From assembly GCA_964392975.1 (NCBI GenBank), contig CAYMRU010000003.1:1-36457 (forward strand): 36,457 nt of DNA, written 5' to 3'. Position numbers and translations under genes: made by a program. This DNA is from Thalassarchaeum sp964392975 (lineage in GTDB: Archaea > Thermoplasmatota > Poseidoniia > Poseidoniales > Thalassarchaeaceae). The notes under the pieces are model-generated. The model was not told where the DNA came from. It worked only from the letters and a program-made list of their open reading frames with translations, and made no database searches. Shown piece after piece: positions 7,101 through 14,553 of this stretch (position 1 is the stretch's first letter; every line of letters starts with the position of its first letter).

Positions 7101-9767
7101 ACTGGGTCTGCTGGCAGCCGGGTTTCTGGCTACCTGCATCTTGACCTGCCGGCCAATTCTCCTCCCGCATTCCATCCCTTCGCTGATGCAAGCTCAGAGT
7201 CTTCCAGTCACGTTCTCAGGATGTCTCTCGAGGTCTTACAGATCCATAGGTCTGCGATAGTGGTCACTTCGCCGACCGTTCAACCGCTTACCGTCGACGT
7301 CGATGAAGAGACTTTAGTTATGGTGAGATTGGAGAACCCTGGCAATGGTGAGGATACCTACCGGCTCAGTCATCAAGTCATTATCGACGAGAACATCACT
7401 GAAGACCCGGGCGTCACAGTCTCGTTCTCCGATGATTTAGTCACTTTGGGTCCAGGCAGCCTGACCAGTATCCCAGTCATGGTCACTCTGCCTCAGACGA
7501 CCCCTGCCGGACACCCGGTTGCAGTCTCGATTATCATGACCTCACAAGGCGATACGGAAGTCAGCGATTCGGATACCGTTCTGCTGCAGGCGAGGCAGGA
7601 TCATAGATGGAGTTTCGAAGCCACGGTGGATGGAGAGTCTCTTGCACAGGGGGGCGTTTACTCGGTGGGACCGGGGGCTGTGTTCTCAGTCGACGTCTTG
7701 GCTACAAACGAAGGGAATCTGGTTGATGACCTAGACCTGCAAGTAAGTTACAATCTGACTCCCATTGGAGAGGATGGGTCGCTCGGCTGGTCTCTTAATG
7801 CGAGTTCTGCTGATGAGGTAGGGGTTAACGAATCGGTGTCGCTGATGATTAATGCCACAATACCTGCCGATGCTTGGAACGGTTCGTTGATGCACGTTTC
7901 GGTATCCGCGCAGGCTCAAGGAGAGGATATGGGATCCTTCAGTTTCGATCTTGAAGTCTCCAGAGTACCGGGCTGGGCGGTCTATGCGAATCAGGCTAAT
8001 CTAGAGATAGATCCTTCTGGATCGCAAGTGCAACTTACCGTTGCACAGATGGGTAATGCCGACTCCAGACCCTATACTACAATCTGGGTCAGTGGGGAGA
8101 ATGGTTGGGGTGTGGAAGAGGTCTCAGAACTCCCCGTTCTGTCGCCGGGCGAAACGGCTCCTATGATTCTCAACATCACCCCTCCTGAGTCGGCTCAGCA
8201 CGGCAGAGCAGTGGAGTTGAACATCAGATTGAGAGATGGTGACGGGAGCGGTGAAACAGAGATTACATTGCCTCTCAGAGTGGCGATAATCAGGAACTTC
8301 ACAATGTTCGATTATGGAGATTGGGTCGTTTCGGAATCTGGAGGTTTCCCTCTGGTTGAACTCCGCAATCACGGCAATGCCCCAACTACAATCTCACTTC
8401 GAGTGCTGAGTCTTCCTCCTGGATGGACAGTAACAGGTCAATTTGAGGTCGTTCTCGGAGTGGGAGAGGTAAGAGGGGTTCCTCTCGAAGTCGTTCCCGT
8501 AGAAGACTGGGATGGCAGTCTCCATACGATTAGAATCCTTGCTGAGGATGAAGGAGATACCAACAGAGAAGTGGCTCTTGATACCTCTCAGTCCACTTAC
8601 TCTTGGGCTACCTCGCCTGTTATAGTCGGGATGAGTGGTGACGAGTCTGTAATCAGCATACATGGAGCCAATCCATCATCCTCTGTGTCCGGTTCATCCG
8701 GTCAACTCTCTGCACTGGCGGACGGTGGCTGGGCCTTACCTTTGCTGGTTTCAGGAGAAGGACAGATTTCTGTGGGCTCTGTAACTTTGGATTACCTAGC
8801 ACATGCATCTGAGCCTGCCATGAGAATGACCAACTGCGTCATCTCAGGGGCCTTGGGAGATGCTATTGCCCAATGTAACATACAGAACGGAACCGATGGA
8901 TTCCACTACACCATGATGCTCATTGACGACGAGGGTAGCATGCTGGAATCCGTATCGGGATATGTATCCGGGAACACCTCACTGGGACCCATCAACCTGA
9001 GCGCTGACGGCTGGAGCCCAGAGCCGGGAAGCAGGGAACTGACGGTTAGGCTGCTAGATGGTAGAGGCGTATTGGTTTACCAGACTTCCAAGCCCTACGA
9101 GATCAGGAGATTGGACTGGAACATAGGAATCATCGTTGTGGAACTTGAAGGTAAGGGTGATGGACAGGATATCAGAGTGTCATGGCAGCGCAGCGAGAAC
9201 GCTGATGAACTACTGGCTCAATACAATGCTGACTGCAGTTTGACTCTTTCCGCAGGAAATTACACTATGTCTCATAACGTCGATTTGACCGCTCTGTTCA
9301 CTGTGCCCTTCGAAATCAATCGTCCAAGCGCTGCACAGGACGGTGAGGAACTCGTAGTGACCATCGGCTGCTCATTCCCATGGGATATGGACTCAGATTC
9401 CAGTGACGATAAGGGTATCGTGATTCTTTCTGGCGGTACCGTCGAGCCTTCGAGATACCCCGATATGGGGACCTCTCTGGCTGCAGCGGCACTCGTCATT
9501 GGAGTCGGTGTCGCCCTCGCATGGATAATCAGGAACAACAGAGAGGGTAAACAGTTGATGGAGATGGCAATGAGTGCTGCTGAGGAGAAGATGCTTAGCA
9601 AGGCGGAGAAGGAGCCTGAGCAGGAGGAGTTGGTCTCCCATCCTCCTCCGGTCATTGAGCAATCGGAGGTAATTGCTACTGAGCCAGAACCCGAGCCAGA
9701 ACCCGAGCCAGAACCGGAACCCGAGGACGACTTCGAGTCGAGGTTACGCCGATTGATGAGAGAGTGA
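4110..9767 (+). CDS. Giant surface protein: FG-GAP/VCBS-like repeats, CARDB-like and beta-sandwich domains, C-terminal anchor
   Basis: Predicted exported, membrane-anchored protein of 1885 residues. Residues ~22-40 form a signal segment (ATLGVALLLVMSLSPALS). Residues ~190-570 carry at least six Ca-binding beta-propeller blades with DxDxDG loops: VDIDGDGLQEILIV (~194), ADLDFDGDAELIIA (~274), then ~390, ~446, ~511 and ~561 (FADIDGDATLDMVVG), resembling integrin-alpha/FG-GAP-VCBS propellers. Residues ~590-690 look like a CARDB adhesion domain (VTVTAWFENAGTADTD). The rest is repeated Ig/NEW3-like sandwiches (VRLENPGNGEDTYRLS). A single membrane helix lies at ~1790-1810, followed by a charged coiled segment and an (EP)n cytoplasmic tail ending in a basic/acidic helix. 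A role in adhesion or particle attachment is inferred; no enzymatic motif was seen. The stop abuts the converging gene at 9768. Confidence 0.85.
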   Translation: MPSPILMTSCRSELAPSGLRNATLGVALLLVMSLSPALSVPDFEPKSETADGTQDPWVDGGQPWPQAGRTSDRLAVVPAHGPDGGVGDGGVPEDASEFKSIVEPAVNWAYPSGSDDIGTDALSVPIADLSASITVGEGAFERCGGSSLFTILVLKDSESDPAYLRIIEGEDAELAWQVSLGQTEFVKAAPLVVDIDGDGLQEILIVYDDSSGDLNIEAWSPRLSCSVTGWSSSADSTELLWSWTDQNRFISNEGPYEESWRGYHKPTTQPLLADLDFDGDAELIIAAIEKANDKPEVIALDISGTGATILWYNTLSRGTHPSDPAFVQTDDSTGYVILTTIQDSTGSMWLWKLDHEDGGGSWTDGYSLGSANGGGETYPHVRLPGPVIANLDAQDDPEIILTIPTDGNGYSGSGGAEFIGMEIGNASEIWSFEASNGFADAPPTAVDTDGDGQHDRVCWVTWSKENTIPSHGHAGCHDVVGNPSPSWSAKSLERDSGAWNDEIAVSPPTWMDIDGSGEPELVVAFGRKVWAYDGGDGTVAGIWGGSFSVPHRTWAAPSFADIDGDATLDMVVGANVISHSEADVRPLTDSRGIDFSPSEPDPGEEVTVTAWFENAGTADTDEQTEAKLYADGQLIGVYEAGTMEPDETESFSAYWSGPLGEHVFELVLDPGSNVSQTRRDNDAQTVTLVIVPTYNATFEIPSEPVRVDPGSSTIALPTVRSTGRLAGTWSLSVDDSGMPEGWSWHDQSGGLDGIEIGIDQTWSPALRVEAPEDALGSDTGYLGLTLTLDSDPENYSAYASLPVEANRTRGLSLRGPDGTTVSSGYGLIGGDANAWILVHNLGNADETPVIQVGGTPWGDTDGDGQTDNVVSLYDLNGNSLPALSLSAGEVKLVTARLTVPSDADLEDFVTTDLTMCVGSEDEEECSTISLSFEASGVVADVHQRSVPASGLQWQVIADMPPDSSELTWALSEAGMVHQGWIWNSSGSIVVEGDSIVMTGSAGSRVSGYLHLDLPANSPPAFHPFADASSESSSHVLRMSLEVLQIHRSAIVVTSPTVQPLTVDVDEETLVMVRLENPGNGEDTYRLSHQVIIDENITEDPGVTVSFSDDLVTLGPGSLTSIPVMVTLPQTTPAGHPVAVSIIMTSQGDTEVSDSDTVLLQARQDHRWSFEATVDGESLAQGGVYSVGPGAVFSVDVLATNEGNLVDDLDLQVSYNLTPIGEDGSLGWSLNASSADEVGVNESVSLMINATIPADAWNGSLMHVSVSAQAQGEDMGSFSFDLEVSRVPGWAVYANQANLEIDPSGSQVQLTVAQMGNADSRPYTTIWVSGENGWGVEEVSELPVLSPGETAPMILNITPPESAQHGRAVELNIRLRDGDGSGETEITLPLRVAIIRNFTMFDYGDWVVSESGGFPLVELRNHGNAPTTISLRVLSLPPGWTVTGQFEVVLGVGEVRGVPLEVVPVEDWDGSLHTIRILAEDEGDTNREVALDTSQSTYSWATSPVIVGMSGDESVISIHGANPSSSVSGSSGQLSALADGGWALPLLVSGEGQISVGSVTLDYLAHASEPAMRMTNCVISGALGDAIAQCNIQNGTDGFHYTMMLIDDEGSMLESVSGYVSGNTSLGPINLSADGWSPEPGSRELTVRLLDGRGVLVYQTSKPYEIRRLDWNIGIIVVELEGKGDGQDIRVSWQRSENADELLAQYNADCSLTLSAGNYTMSHNVDLTALFTVPFEINRPSAAQDGEELVVTIGCSFPWDMDSDSSDDKGIVILSGGTVEPSRYPDMGTSLAAAALVIGVGVALAWIIRNNREGKQLMEMAMSAAEEKMLSKAEKEPEQEELVSHPPPVIEQSEVIATEPEPEPEPEPEPEPEDDFESRLRRLMRE
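9681..9725 (+). repeat. Tandem 12-mer encoding a Glu-Pro tail
   Basis: The unit GAGCCAGAACCC repeats in tandem (the last copy diverges to GAACCGGAACCC) and encodes alternating Glu-Pro in the cytoplasmic tail of the surface protein. Such in-frame tracts expand and contract by slippage, so copy number may vary among relatives. Confidence 0.85.
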
Positions 9768-10508
9768 TTAAGGCTTCACTCTCTTGGAGTACAGTTCTCG
9801 ATATAGTGGAGTCGCCTGCTCAAGAATGGGCTCTAACGAAGGAGGTAGTTCACCACTTCTCAATCTGTAGGGCGAGAATCCCGTCGAAGACCAGACTGAG
9901 TCATACCAGTGCTCACCCCATATGCCATCGCAAACCCTCGGGCCTGCCTCCCAAGAAAGCATGTCATTACTGAACGGTATATCCAGTTCTCGACATAGCT
10001 TGCCAAGCATTCCTGCAGGATTCTCAAGCACGTCTCTCGAGTCAATAATGGGAGGCATGGAGCCATCTTGTGAGGCACGCTCCAGAAGCATGATCTGCTG
10101 AGGTAGACCTGTGGCCCATAGAGAGATCTCGTGAGTAATCTGGGAGAGAGAAAGCAGTACTTCCCTCGGGTCTCGTATCAGAAAGCAGTTGCTCAGAGAG
10201 TGAATCCAATCTATGTCCATCTCCGGCAGAATATGGTGGCACATGTGCTTCTGATACCATACTTGGGCCCCGTCGGGGATATCTCCGATTAGGCTCTGGA
10301 CTATCTTGTCGTAGTCGGTTTCGTAACTCTCGATGACCCTGTCCGCATCTGGGTGATCTACCCCGGTCTGCAATAGGTAGTGGGCGTAGAATGGTTCGTC
10401 GATTGCATAGCAGTCATCCCTGTTCTCAAACGAGTACATCATCGCAGTCGAGATGTTCCTCGGGCCCGACCACATCGCTACCCTACAGCCTTCATCCACC
10501 GCACTCAC
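9768..10508 (-). CDS. Sulfotransferase-like P-loop protein
   Basis: 246-residue protein of the sulfotransferase-like P-loop fold. The N-terminal RVAMWSGPRNISTAMMYSF (residues ~9-27) corresponds to the 5'-phosphosulfate-binding loop. FLIRDPREVLLSLSQ (~109-123) corresponds to the 3'-phosphate-binding RDP segment, and DEPFYAHYL (~37-45) is a block I associate with this subfamily. The substrate cannot be deduced. The start at 10508 overlaps the upstream aminotransferase by 17 bp, so translation is likely coupled; M12 at 10475 is an alternative. From memory, the same two domains occur as neighbours in bacteria and fused in plant 'BCAT-like' proteins, which supports a joint function. The stop abuts the converging surface-protein gene. 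Confidence 0.8.
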   Translation of the reverse strand: MSAVDEGCRVAMWSGPRNISTAMMYSFENRDDCYAIDEPFYAHYLLQTGVDHPDADRVIESYETDYDKIVQSLIGDIPDGAQVWYQKHMCHHILPEMDIDWIHSLSNCFLIRDPREVLLSLSQITHEISLWATGLPQQIMLLERASQDGSMPPIIDSRDVLENPAGMLGKLCRELDIPFSNDMLSWEAGPRVCDGIWGEHWYDSVWSSTGFSPYRLRSGELPPSLEPILEQATPLYRELYSKRVKP

Positions 10509-11400
10509 TCCTAATCAGTTCGATGTACAGGTTCTGCAGCCTCTCACACATCGGCCCACGGCTGCCGTTGCCCATGGGCTCGCCATCGAACATCACAACA
10601 GGAGTCAGGCCTGCGAAGGTCCCTGTCACGAAGGCCTCGTCGGCTGATTTCACATCTTCAAGGCCGAAATCAGCCTCGAATGCGGGAATCGCGTTAGAGC
10701 GGCAAATCTCCAGTACCTTACTGCGTGTTATTCCATCCAAGCAGTACTCTCCCGACGAGGTCCAGACTTCTCCGTCTCGCACGATGAAAAAGTGCGTCGA
10801 GTTGCAAGTAGAGACATATCCATGCGGGTCGAGCATCAGTCCCTCATCACCTCCCAGCTCGGCCGCTTCGATGCAGGCTGCGATGCAATTGTGCTTGGAG
10901 AGGCTGTTAATACGAGGATCCTGGGTGTTGTGACCGCCTCTCCTCGTGCTCACAGAGACTAGATTGATGCCTTCTCTCGCCCTTTCCTCATTCGCCCGCT
11001 TGTACTCCGGGATGATGACAAAGGTAGGTGGGCTCGAGATGACCCACGGGGCCTGATAGGGAGTTGGCTTGAGACCTCTGCTGACGATTAGTCGGATATG
11101 CACCCCATCAGACATCCCATTGGCATCAATTACCCTGTGGATCTCCGAGAGGATTTGTTCTCTGCTCCTTCCGATGTCCATCGAAATCGTCTCTGCACCC
11201 TTGAACAGTCTATCCATGTGGTCATCGATGAAAACCAGATTTTCATTGTGCAACCTGAATGACTCCCAGACTCCGTCTCCAAGCAGGAATCCCGCATCGA
11301 ACACAGAGACCTTTGCCTCACTTCTGTGGAACAGTTCGCCGTTGACTGAAATCAACACTTCCGAGTTACGAGGGTCTTCCTCGTACTCGTGGGTGCCCAT
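10492..11400 (-). CDS. Class IV PLP aminotransferase (branched-chain/D-amino acid aminotransferase-like)
   Basis: Fold-type IV PLP enzyme of 302 residues, related to IlvE, D-amino acid aminotransferase and PabC. Visible blocks: VSVFDAGFLLGDGVWESFRL (~31-50, N-terminal active-site strand), HIRLIVSRG (~101-109), SLSKHNCIAACIEA with probable Schiff-base Lys169, GYVSTCNSTHFFIVRDGEVW (~194-213) and LDGITRSKVLEIC (~221-233, PLP-phosphate-binding turn). The lysine motif SKHN differs from the classical KSLN arrangement and probably marks the subfamily paired with sulfotransferase-like proteins. A GAGGT Shine-Dalgarno lies ~6 nt before the ATG. The gene lies 8 bp after purC and overlaps the sulfotransferase. 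Branched-chain aminotransferase activity is possible but unproven. Confidence 0.87.
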   Translation of the reverse strand: MGTHEYEEDPRNSEVLISVNGELFHRSEAKVSVFDAGFLLGDGVWESFRLHNENLVFIDDHMDRLFKGAETISMDIGRSREQILSEIHRVIDANGMSDGVHIRLIVSRGLKPTPYQAPWVISSPPTFVIIPEYKRANEERAREGINLVSVSTRRGGHNTQDPRINSLSKHNCIAACIEAAELGGDEGLMLDPHGYVSTCNSTHFFIVRDGEVWTSSGEYCLDGITRSKVLEICRSNAIPAFEADFGLEDVKSADEAFVTGTFAGLTPVVMFDGEPMGNGSRGPMCERLQNLYIELIRSECGG

Positions 11401-11408
11401 CGTCTACC

Positions 11409-12320
11409 TCAGAAATCGTAGCCCGTCAGCCTCTCATACATCGAAGCATACAGTTGTGCAGTCTTGTCAATCATCTGCCGAGGCAGGGCTGGAATTGGAG
11501 GTTCTTTGAGTCCTTTCTCCCTAGCATCGTAAAGGGTCTCATGATGTCCGATGTCAATGTAATGCTCCCTAACGAACTCCTTCGAGAGAGACTCGATTCT
11601 TCCCTCTGCATAGGTCTGTGCATCCCACCATCTATCCTCATCTAGAGTGCCGAAAGAATCGACTAGGACTGGTTTTCTCCCGGGCCCCAATGCGAACTCC
11701 TTCTTCCCGTCAACATGAATCAGACCTCGCTTTCCAGCCTCCCTCTCGATTATAGCATCTATCTTGAGAACAGCATCGAGTATCGAGTCGAACTCGTCAT
11801 CGGTCAGATTGGATATCTGCAATGCCTCCTCTCGGTCTAGAAGTCGATCGAAGGACTCGAACTTGGTTGAAACCTCAAGATACGGTTGCGGTAACTTACA
11901 GTTCTCCTCAATCTTGGTTCCCGGCTCAAAGCCGAACTCCTCGGCTCCTACCTCGCCCTTAGCATAGCGGCGCCATCCTGAGCCGGCAAGATGATGCCTG
12001 CATATAACCTCAAGCGGGACGAATACATTCTCCATATCTCTTGGAATAGCTCCGGGCTCTTTGATTACCTCAAAGCGCTTGGCTAGGCATCTGTCGGGAG
12101 CGTTCATGTCAATCAAGTGGGTATCGCATATCCCTTCCTCAGTGATGAGGTCGAACCAGTGGCATGTCGTCCTGTTCAGGCTCTCTCCCTTGCGCGGAAT
12201 CAATGAGGGTATAATCTGGTCATAAACGGAAATTTGGTCGGTGTATCGAAACTCCAACACATCCGAATCGTTGGTACTCCATACTTGCTTGACCTTTCCA
12301 GCGTAAAGCAACTCGCCCAT
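11409..12320 (-). CDS. purC: Phosphoribosylaminoimidazole-succinocarboxamide synthase (SAICAR synthetase)
   Basis: Catalyses ATP-dependent ligation of CAIR with aspartate in purine synthesis. At 303 residues it is nearer the long (Ade1-like) form than the ~240-residue bacterial form. Blocks in order: LLYAGKVKQVW (ATP lid), SVYDQIIPSLIPRKGESLNR (matches SAFDxxxPxxIPxKGxxL), VFVPLEVICRHHLAGSGWRR (matches V.LE.VVRnyitGS), GLIHVDGKKEFALG (matches L.L.D.K.EFG) and VDSFGTLDEDRWW (matches DE..TPDSsRfW with substitutions). It is first in a probable purC-aminotransferase-sulfotransferase operon and is divergent from the ABC permease. A TATA-like element about 27 bp upstream suggests a leaderless transcript. 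Confidence 0.93.
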   Translation of the reverse strand: MGELLYAGKVKQVWSTNDSDVLEFRYTDQISVYDQIIPSLIPRKGESLNRTTCHWFDLITEEGICDTHLIDMNAPDRCLAKRFEVIKEPGAIPRDMENVFVPLEVICRHHLAGSGWRRYAKGEVGAEEFGFEPGTKIEENCKLPQPYLEVSTKFESFDRLLDREEALQISNLTDDEFDSILDAVLKIDAIIEREAGKRGLIHVDGKKEFALGPGRKPVLVDSFGTLDEDRWWDAQTYAEGRIESLSKEFVREHYIDIGHHETLYDAREKGLKEPPIPALPRQMIDKTAQLYASMYERLTGYDF

Positions 12321-12435
12321 GTCATAGCTAGACTAATCGCCTCGATTAATATTGCTAAGTCGGAATTAGACTAAACCCAGTGCCTCGGCCTGTCCGCCTA
12401 ATCTATATCTGATGAGTAAGTGAAGGGGATGACCC
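12321..12435. promoter_or_regulatory. Divergent promoter region, purC / ABC permease
   Basis: The minus-strand AATATTAATC (12353-12344) sits about 25-30 bp from the purC ATG, consistent with a leaderless purC mRNA. The plus-strand CTATATC (12403-12409) sits about 30 bp before the permease ATG at 12436, and a weak AAGGGG precedes that ATG. The octamer TAGACTAA occurs twice, at 12329-12336 and 12367-12374, 38 bp apart on the same strand; these could be operator half-sites, but this is only inspection. Confidence 0.5.
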
Positions 12436-14553
12436 ATGCTGCCCGAGTCAGCGCCGCTCTCCGTTAGGAATCGTCCCCCACAGGCAAACAGGGTAGTTTC
12501 AATCGTGGCGCTTCTCGTTGTCTTGGGATTCGTAGGCACCAGTCAAGCCGCAGATTACCAAAGCGGCTGGTATGTTTCGGACTCTGGGGTCCAACAAGAC
12601 CTGAACTGCGCTGAGACAATTGGCGAACAGATATGGGCTTTCGGAGAAGATGGTGTGATGCTGGTAAGCAATGACTTCGGGAATAGTTGGGAGAACTCAA
12701 GCTCCGCTACGAATGCTGATATCCATCACTGTGACTCGGCTTTCGGCGCCTTGGCGGTAGCTGGCGATTCGGGTGCCGTCCTCATCAAGCAGGATACAGG
12801 TGCGGAATGGTCGGAGATATCACTTTCCGAGTCGGTAAACGATATCTCACTGACGAGCAATAGCAGCATTATTGCAGTGGGCGATACGGGAGCAATGTGG
12901 AGATTCAATGGCATTAATTGGGCCGAAGTACAGACCGGAGTCGATGAGGACCTGCTTGCCGTGTCGTTCCTCGATGGAGCCCTCGGGGTGGCGGTCGGGA
13001 CCAATGGTACGATTATTTTCTCAGAGGACGGAGGTCAATCATGGGACTACAGGGACGCTCCAAGTGAGGCCATAGAGAGGCCTATCGTCTCAGTCGAGTT
13101 CTACAGCACTGTCAGAATCTACGCAGTGACCGATCAAGGTCACATCATCAAGTCGGCTCGGGAGGGGGCTACAGATGTCGGTTTTCTTTGGAACTTGGTT
13201 GATATCGAGAGGCATTATCCTCCAGGAAGCAATGAGTTCGTAGGTGGGCTGTCATCTCTAGAAGTCACAATCCATTCAATCGATGTAGTCTCAACGAACA
13301 AGTTCCTCCTAGTCGGTGCTGATGGCTATGTATCGATGAGCAATGATGGAGGAAATATCGTCAGACAACAGATTAACCCTATCGGTAACGAGACATCGCT
13401 CAATGATGTCGTGATGGTCGATGGATTCGATGGAGTGGTCGTCGGAGATTCCGGAGGTGTGCTATGGACTGACCGAGCGGGAGAGGATGAGCAGATTGGA
13501 TTCCAAGTAATCAATTTCAACGATTTCGACAATTTTGTTGACTACTCAAAGGATATGCTCTTCGCTGGCTTCATCGCTACCATCAAAATCGTAGTCTTTG
13601 GAATTGTGATGGGTTTCCTGATTGGAGTTTCGCTGGCGATGTGCAAGACTTCACCGACTTCAATGAAATATATGGTGGAGAGGTTTGATCCGAAAGTTGT
13701 CAGAGTGGTGGGCACGATAATTGCAGGTGCAGGCCTGTATCAGTTCTATGTCGCAGTTCCGAAAATTGTAGATTTAGGACTTGATGGGATAGAGAATATC
13801 TTTGTTCCAGTCGGAGAGCCGGGGGCTTTCGGCAGAATCCTGTTGGGAATCGGTCTGACCTTCGTGGGCGTTCTGTTCATGTCCTATGATGGTAAGTTCT
13901 CCAAATTGGACTTGAAAGGATTCAAACTCAACCCATGGGGAGTCAGGCCTCTGAATACGATTGCAACCGTTTATACTGACTTCTTCCGCAACACTCCGTT
14001 AATCGTGCAGTTCATGTTCATCCACTTCGGTCTACAATTGGGCAAGTTGATTCAGGAGCCTGCACAGGCATTCCTAGAGGACTCGACAGGAGGTGTGGCG
14101 CAATTCATCAAGGATGAGTTCCTCAATGATAGAGCATACATCAGTGCAATTTGCGCTCTTGGTTTCAACTCTGGAGCATATCAGTGCGAGACTATTCGTG
14201 GGGCGATTCAGGCGATTCCCTCGGCGCAGATGGAGGCCGGCAGGAGTGTTGGGCTGACCTATATGCAAACGATGAGAAGAATCATTCTGCCTCAAGCAAT
14301 CAGAATCTGTATCCCTCCTATGGGTAATGAGATGGTGAACCTCGTGCTCAATTCATCATTAGCAATGGTCATCGGATATGCAGAGTTGACGCGGCAGGGG
14401 AAGCTGATTACTGCAGTCACATTCCAGATGGCGTATACCTGGGGCATGGTTCTGGTTTCCTACTTCGTTATCACATGGACTTTGGCCTTGTTACTCAGGA
14501 GGCTCGAGGAGAGCACTAGGATACCGGGATTGGGGATGACAGGAGGTGAGTGA
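12436..14553 (+). CDS. Amino-acid ABC permease with N-terminal extracellular beta-propeller
   Basis: A two-part 705-residue protein. Residues ~20-38 are a signal/anchor (VVSIVALLVVLGFVGTSQA). Residues ~40-350 are Ycf48/BNR-like propeller units: IWAFGEDGVMLVSND, LGVAVGTNGTIIFSEDGGQ followed by SW, LLVGADGYVSMSNDGG and GVVVGDSGGVLWTD. From ~366 comes a HisM/GlnP-type permease: LFAGFIATIKIVVFGIVMGF, then an unusual ~100-residue insert with two hydrophobic segments (~421-445, ~465-482), IATVYTDFFRNTPLIVQF (~509-526), the ATPase-contacting EAA loop EAGRSVGLTYMQTMRRIILP (~600-619), and the last helices. No separate substrate-binding protein adjoins it; the propeller occupies the position where other PAAT permeases carry fused binding domains. 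The ATPase follows directly. Substrate unknown; polar amino acids expected from the permease family. Confidence 0.9.
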   Translation: MLPESAPLSVRNRPPQANRVVSIVALLVVLGFVGTSQAADYQSGWYVSDSGVQQDLNCAETIGEQIWAFGEDGVMLVSNDFGNSWENSSSATNADIHHCDSAFGALAVAGDSGAVLIKQDTGAEWSEISLSESVNDISLTSNSSIIAVGDTGAMWRFNGINWAEVQTGVDEDLLAVSFLDGALGVAVGTNGTIIFSEDGGQSWDYRDAPSEAIERPIVSVEFYSTVRIYAVTDQGHIIKSAREGATDVGFLWNLVDIERHYPPGSNEFVGGLSSLEVTIHSIDVVSTNKFLLVGADGYVSMSNDGGNIVRQQINPIGNETSLNDVVMVDGFDGVVVGDSGGVLWTDRAGEDEQIGFQVINFNDFDNFVDYSKDMLFAGFIATIKIVVFGIVMGFLIGVSLAMCKTSPTSMKYMVERFDPKVVRVVGTIIAGAGLYQFYVAVPKIVDLGLDGIENIFVPVGEPGAFGRILLGIGLTFVGVLFMSYDGKFSKLDLKGFKLNPWGVRPLNTIATVYTDFFRNTPLIVQFMFIHFGLQLGKLIQEPAQAFLEDSTGGVAQFIKDEFLNDRAYISAICALGFNSGAYQCETIRGAIQAIPSAQMEAGRSVGLTYMQTMRRIILPQAIRICIPPMGNEMVNLVLNSSLAMVIGYAELTRQGKLITAVTFQMAYTWGMVLVSYFVITWTLALLLRRLEESTRIPGLGMTGGE

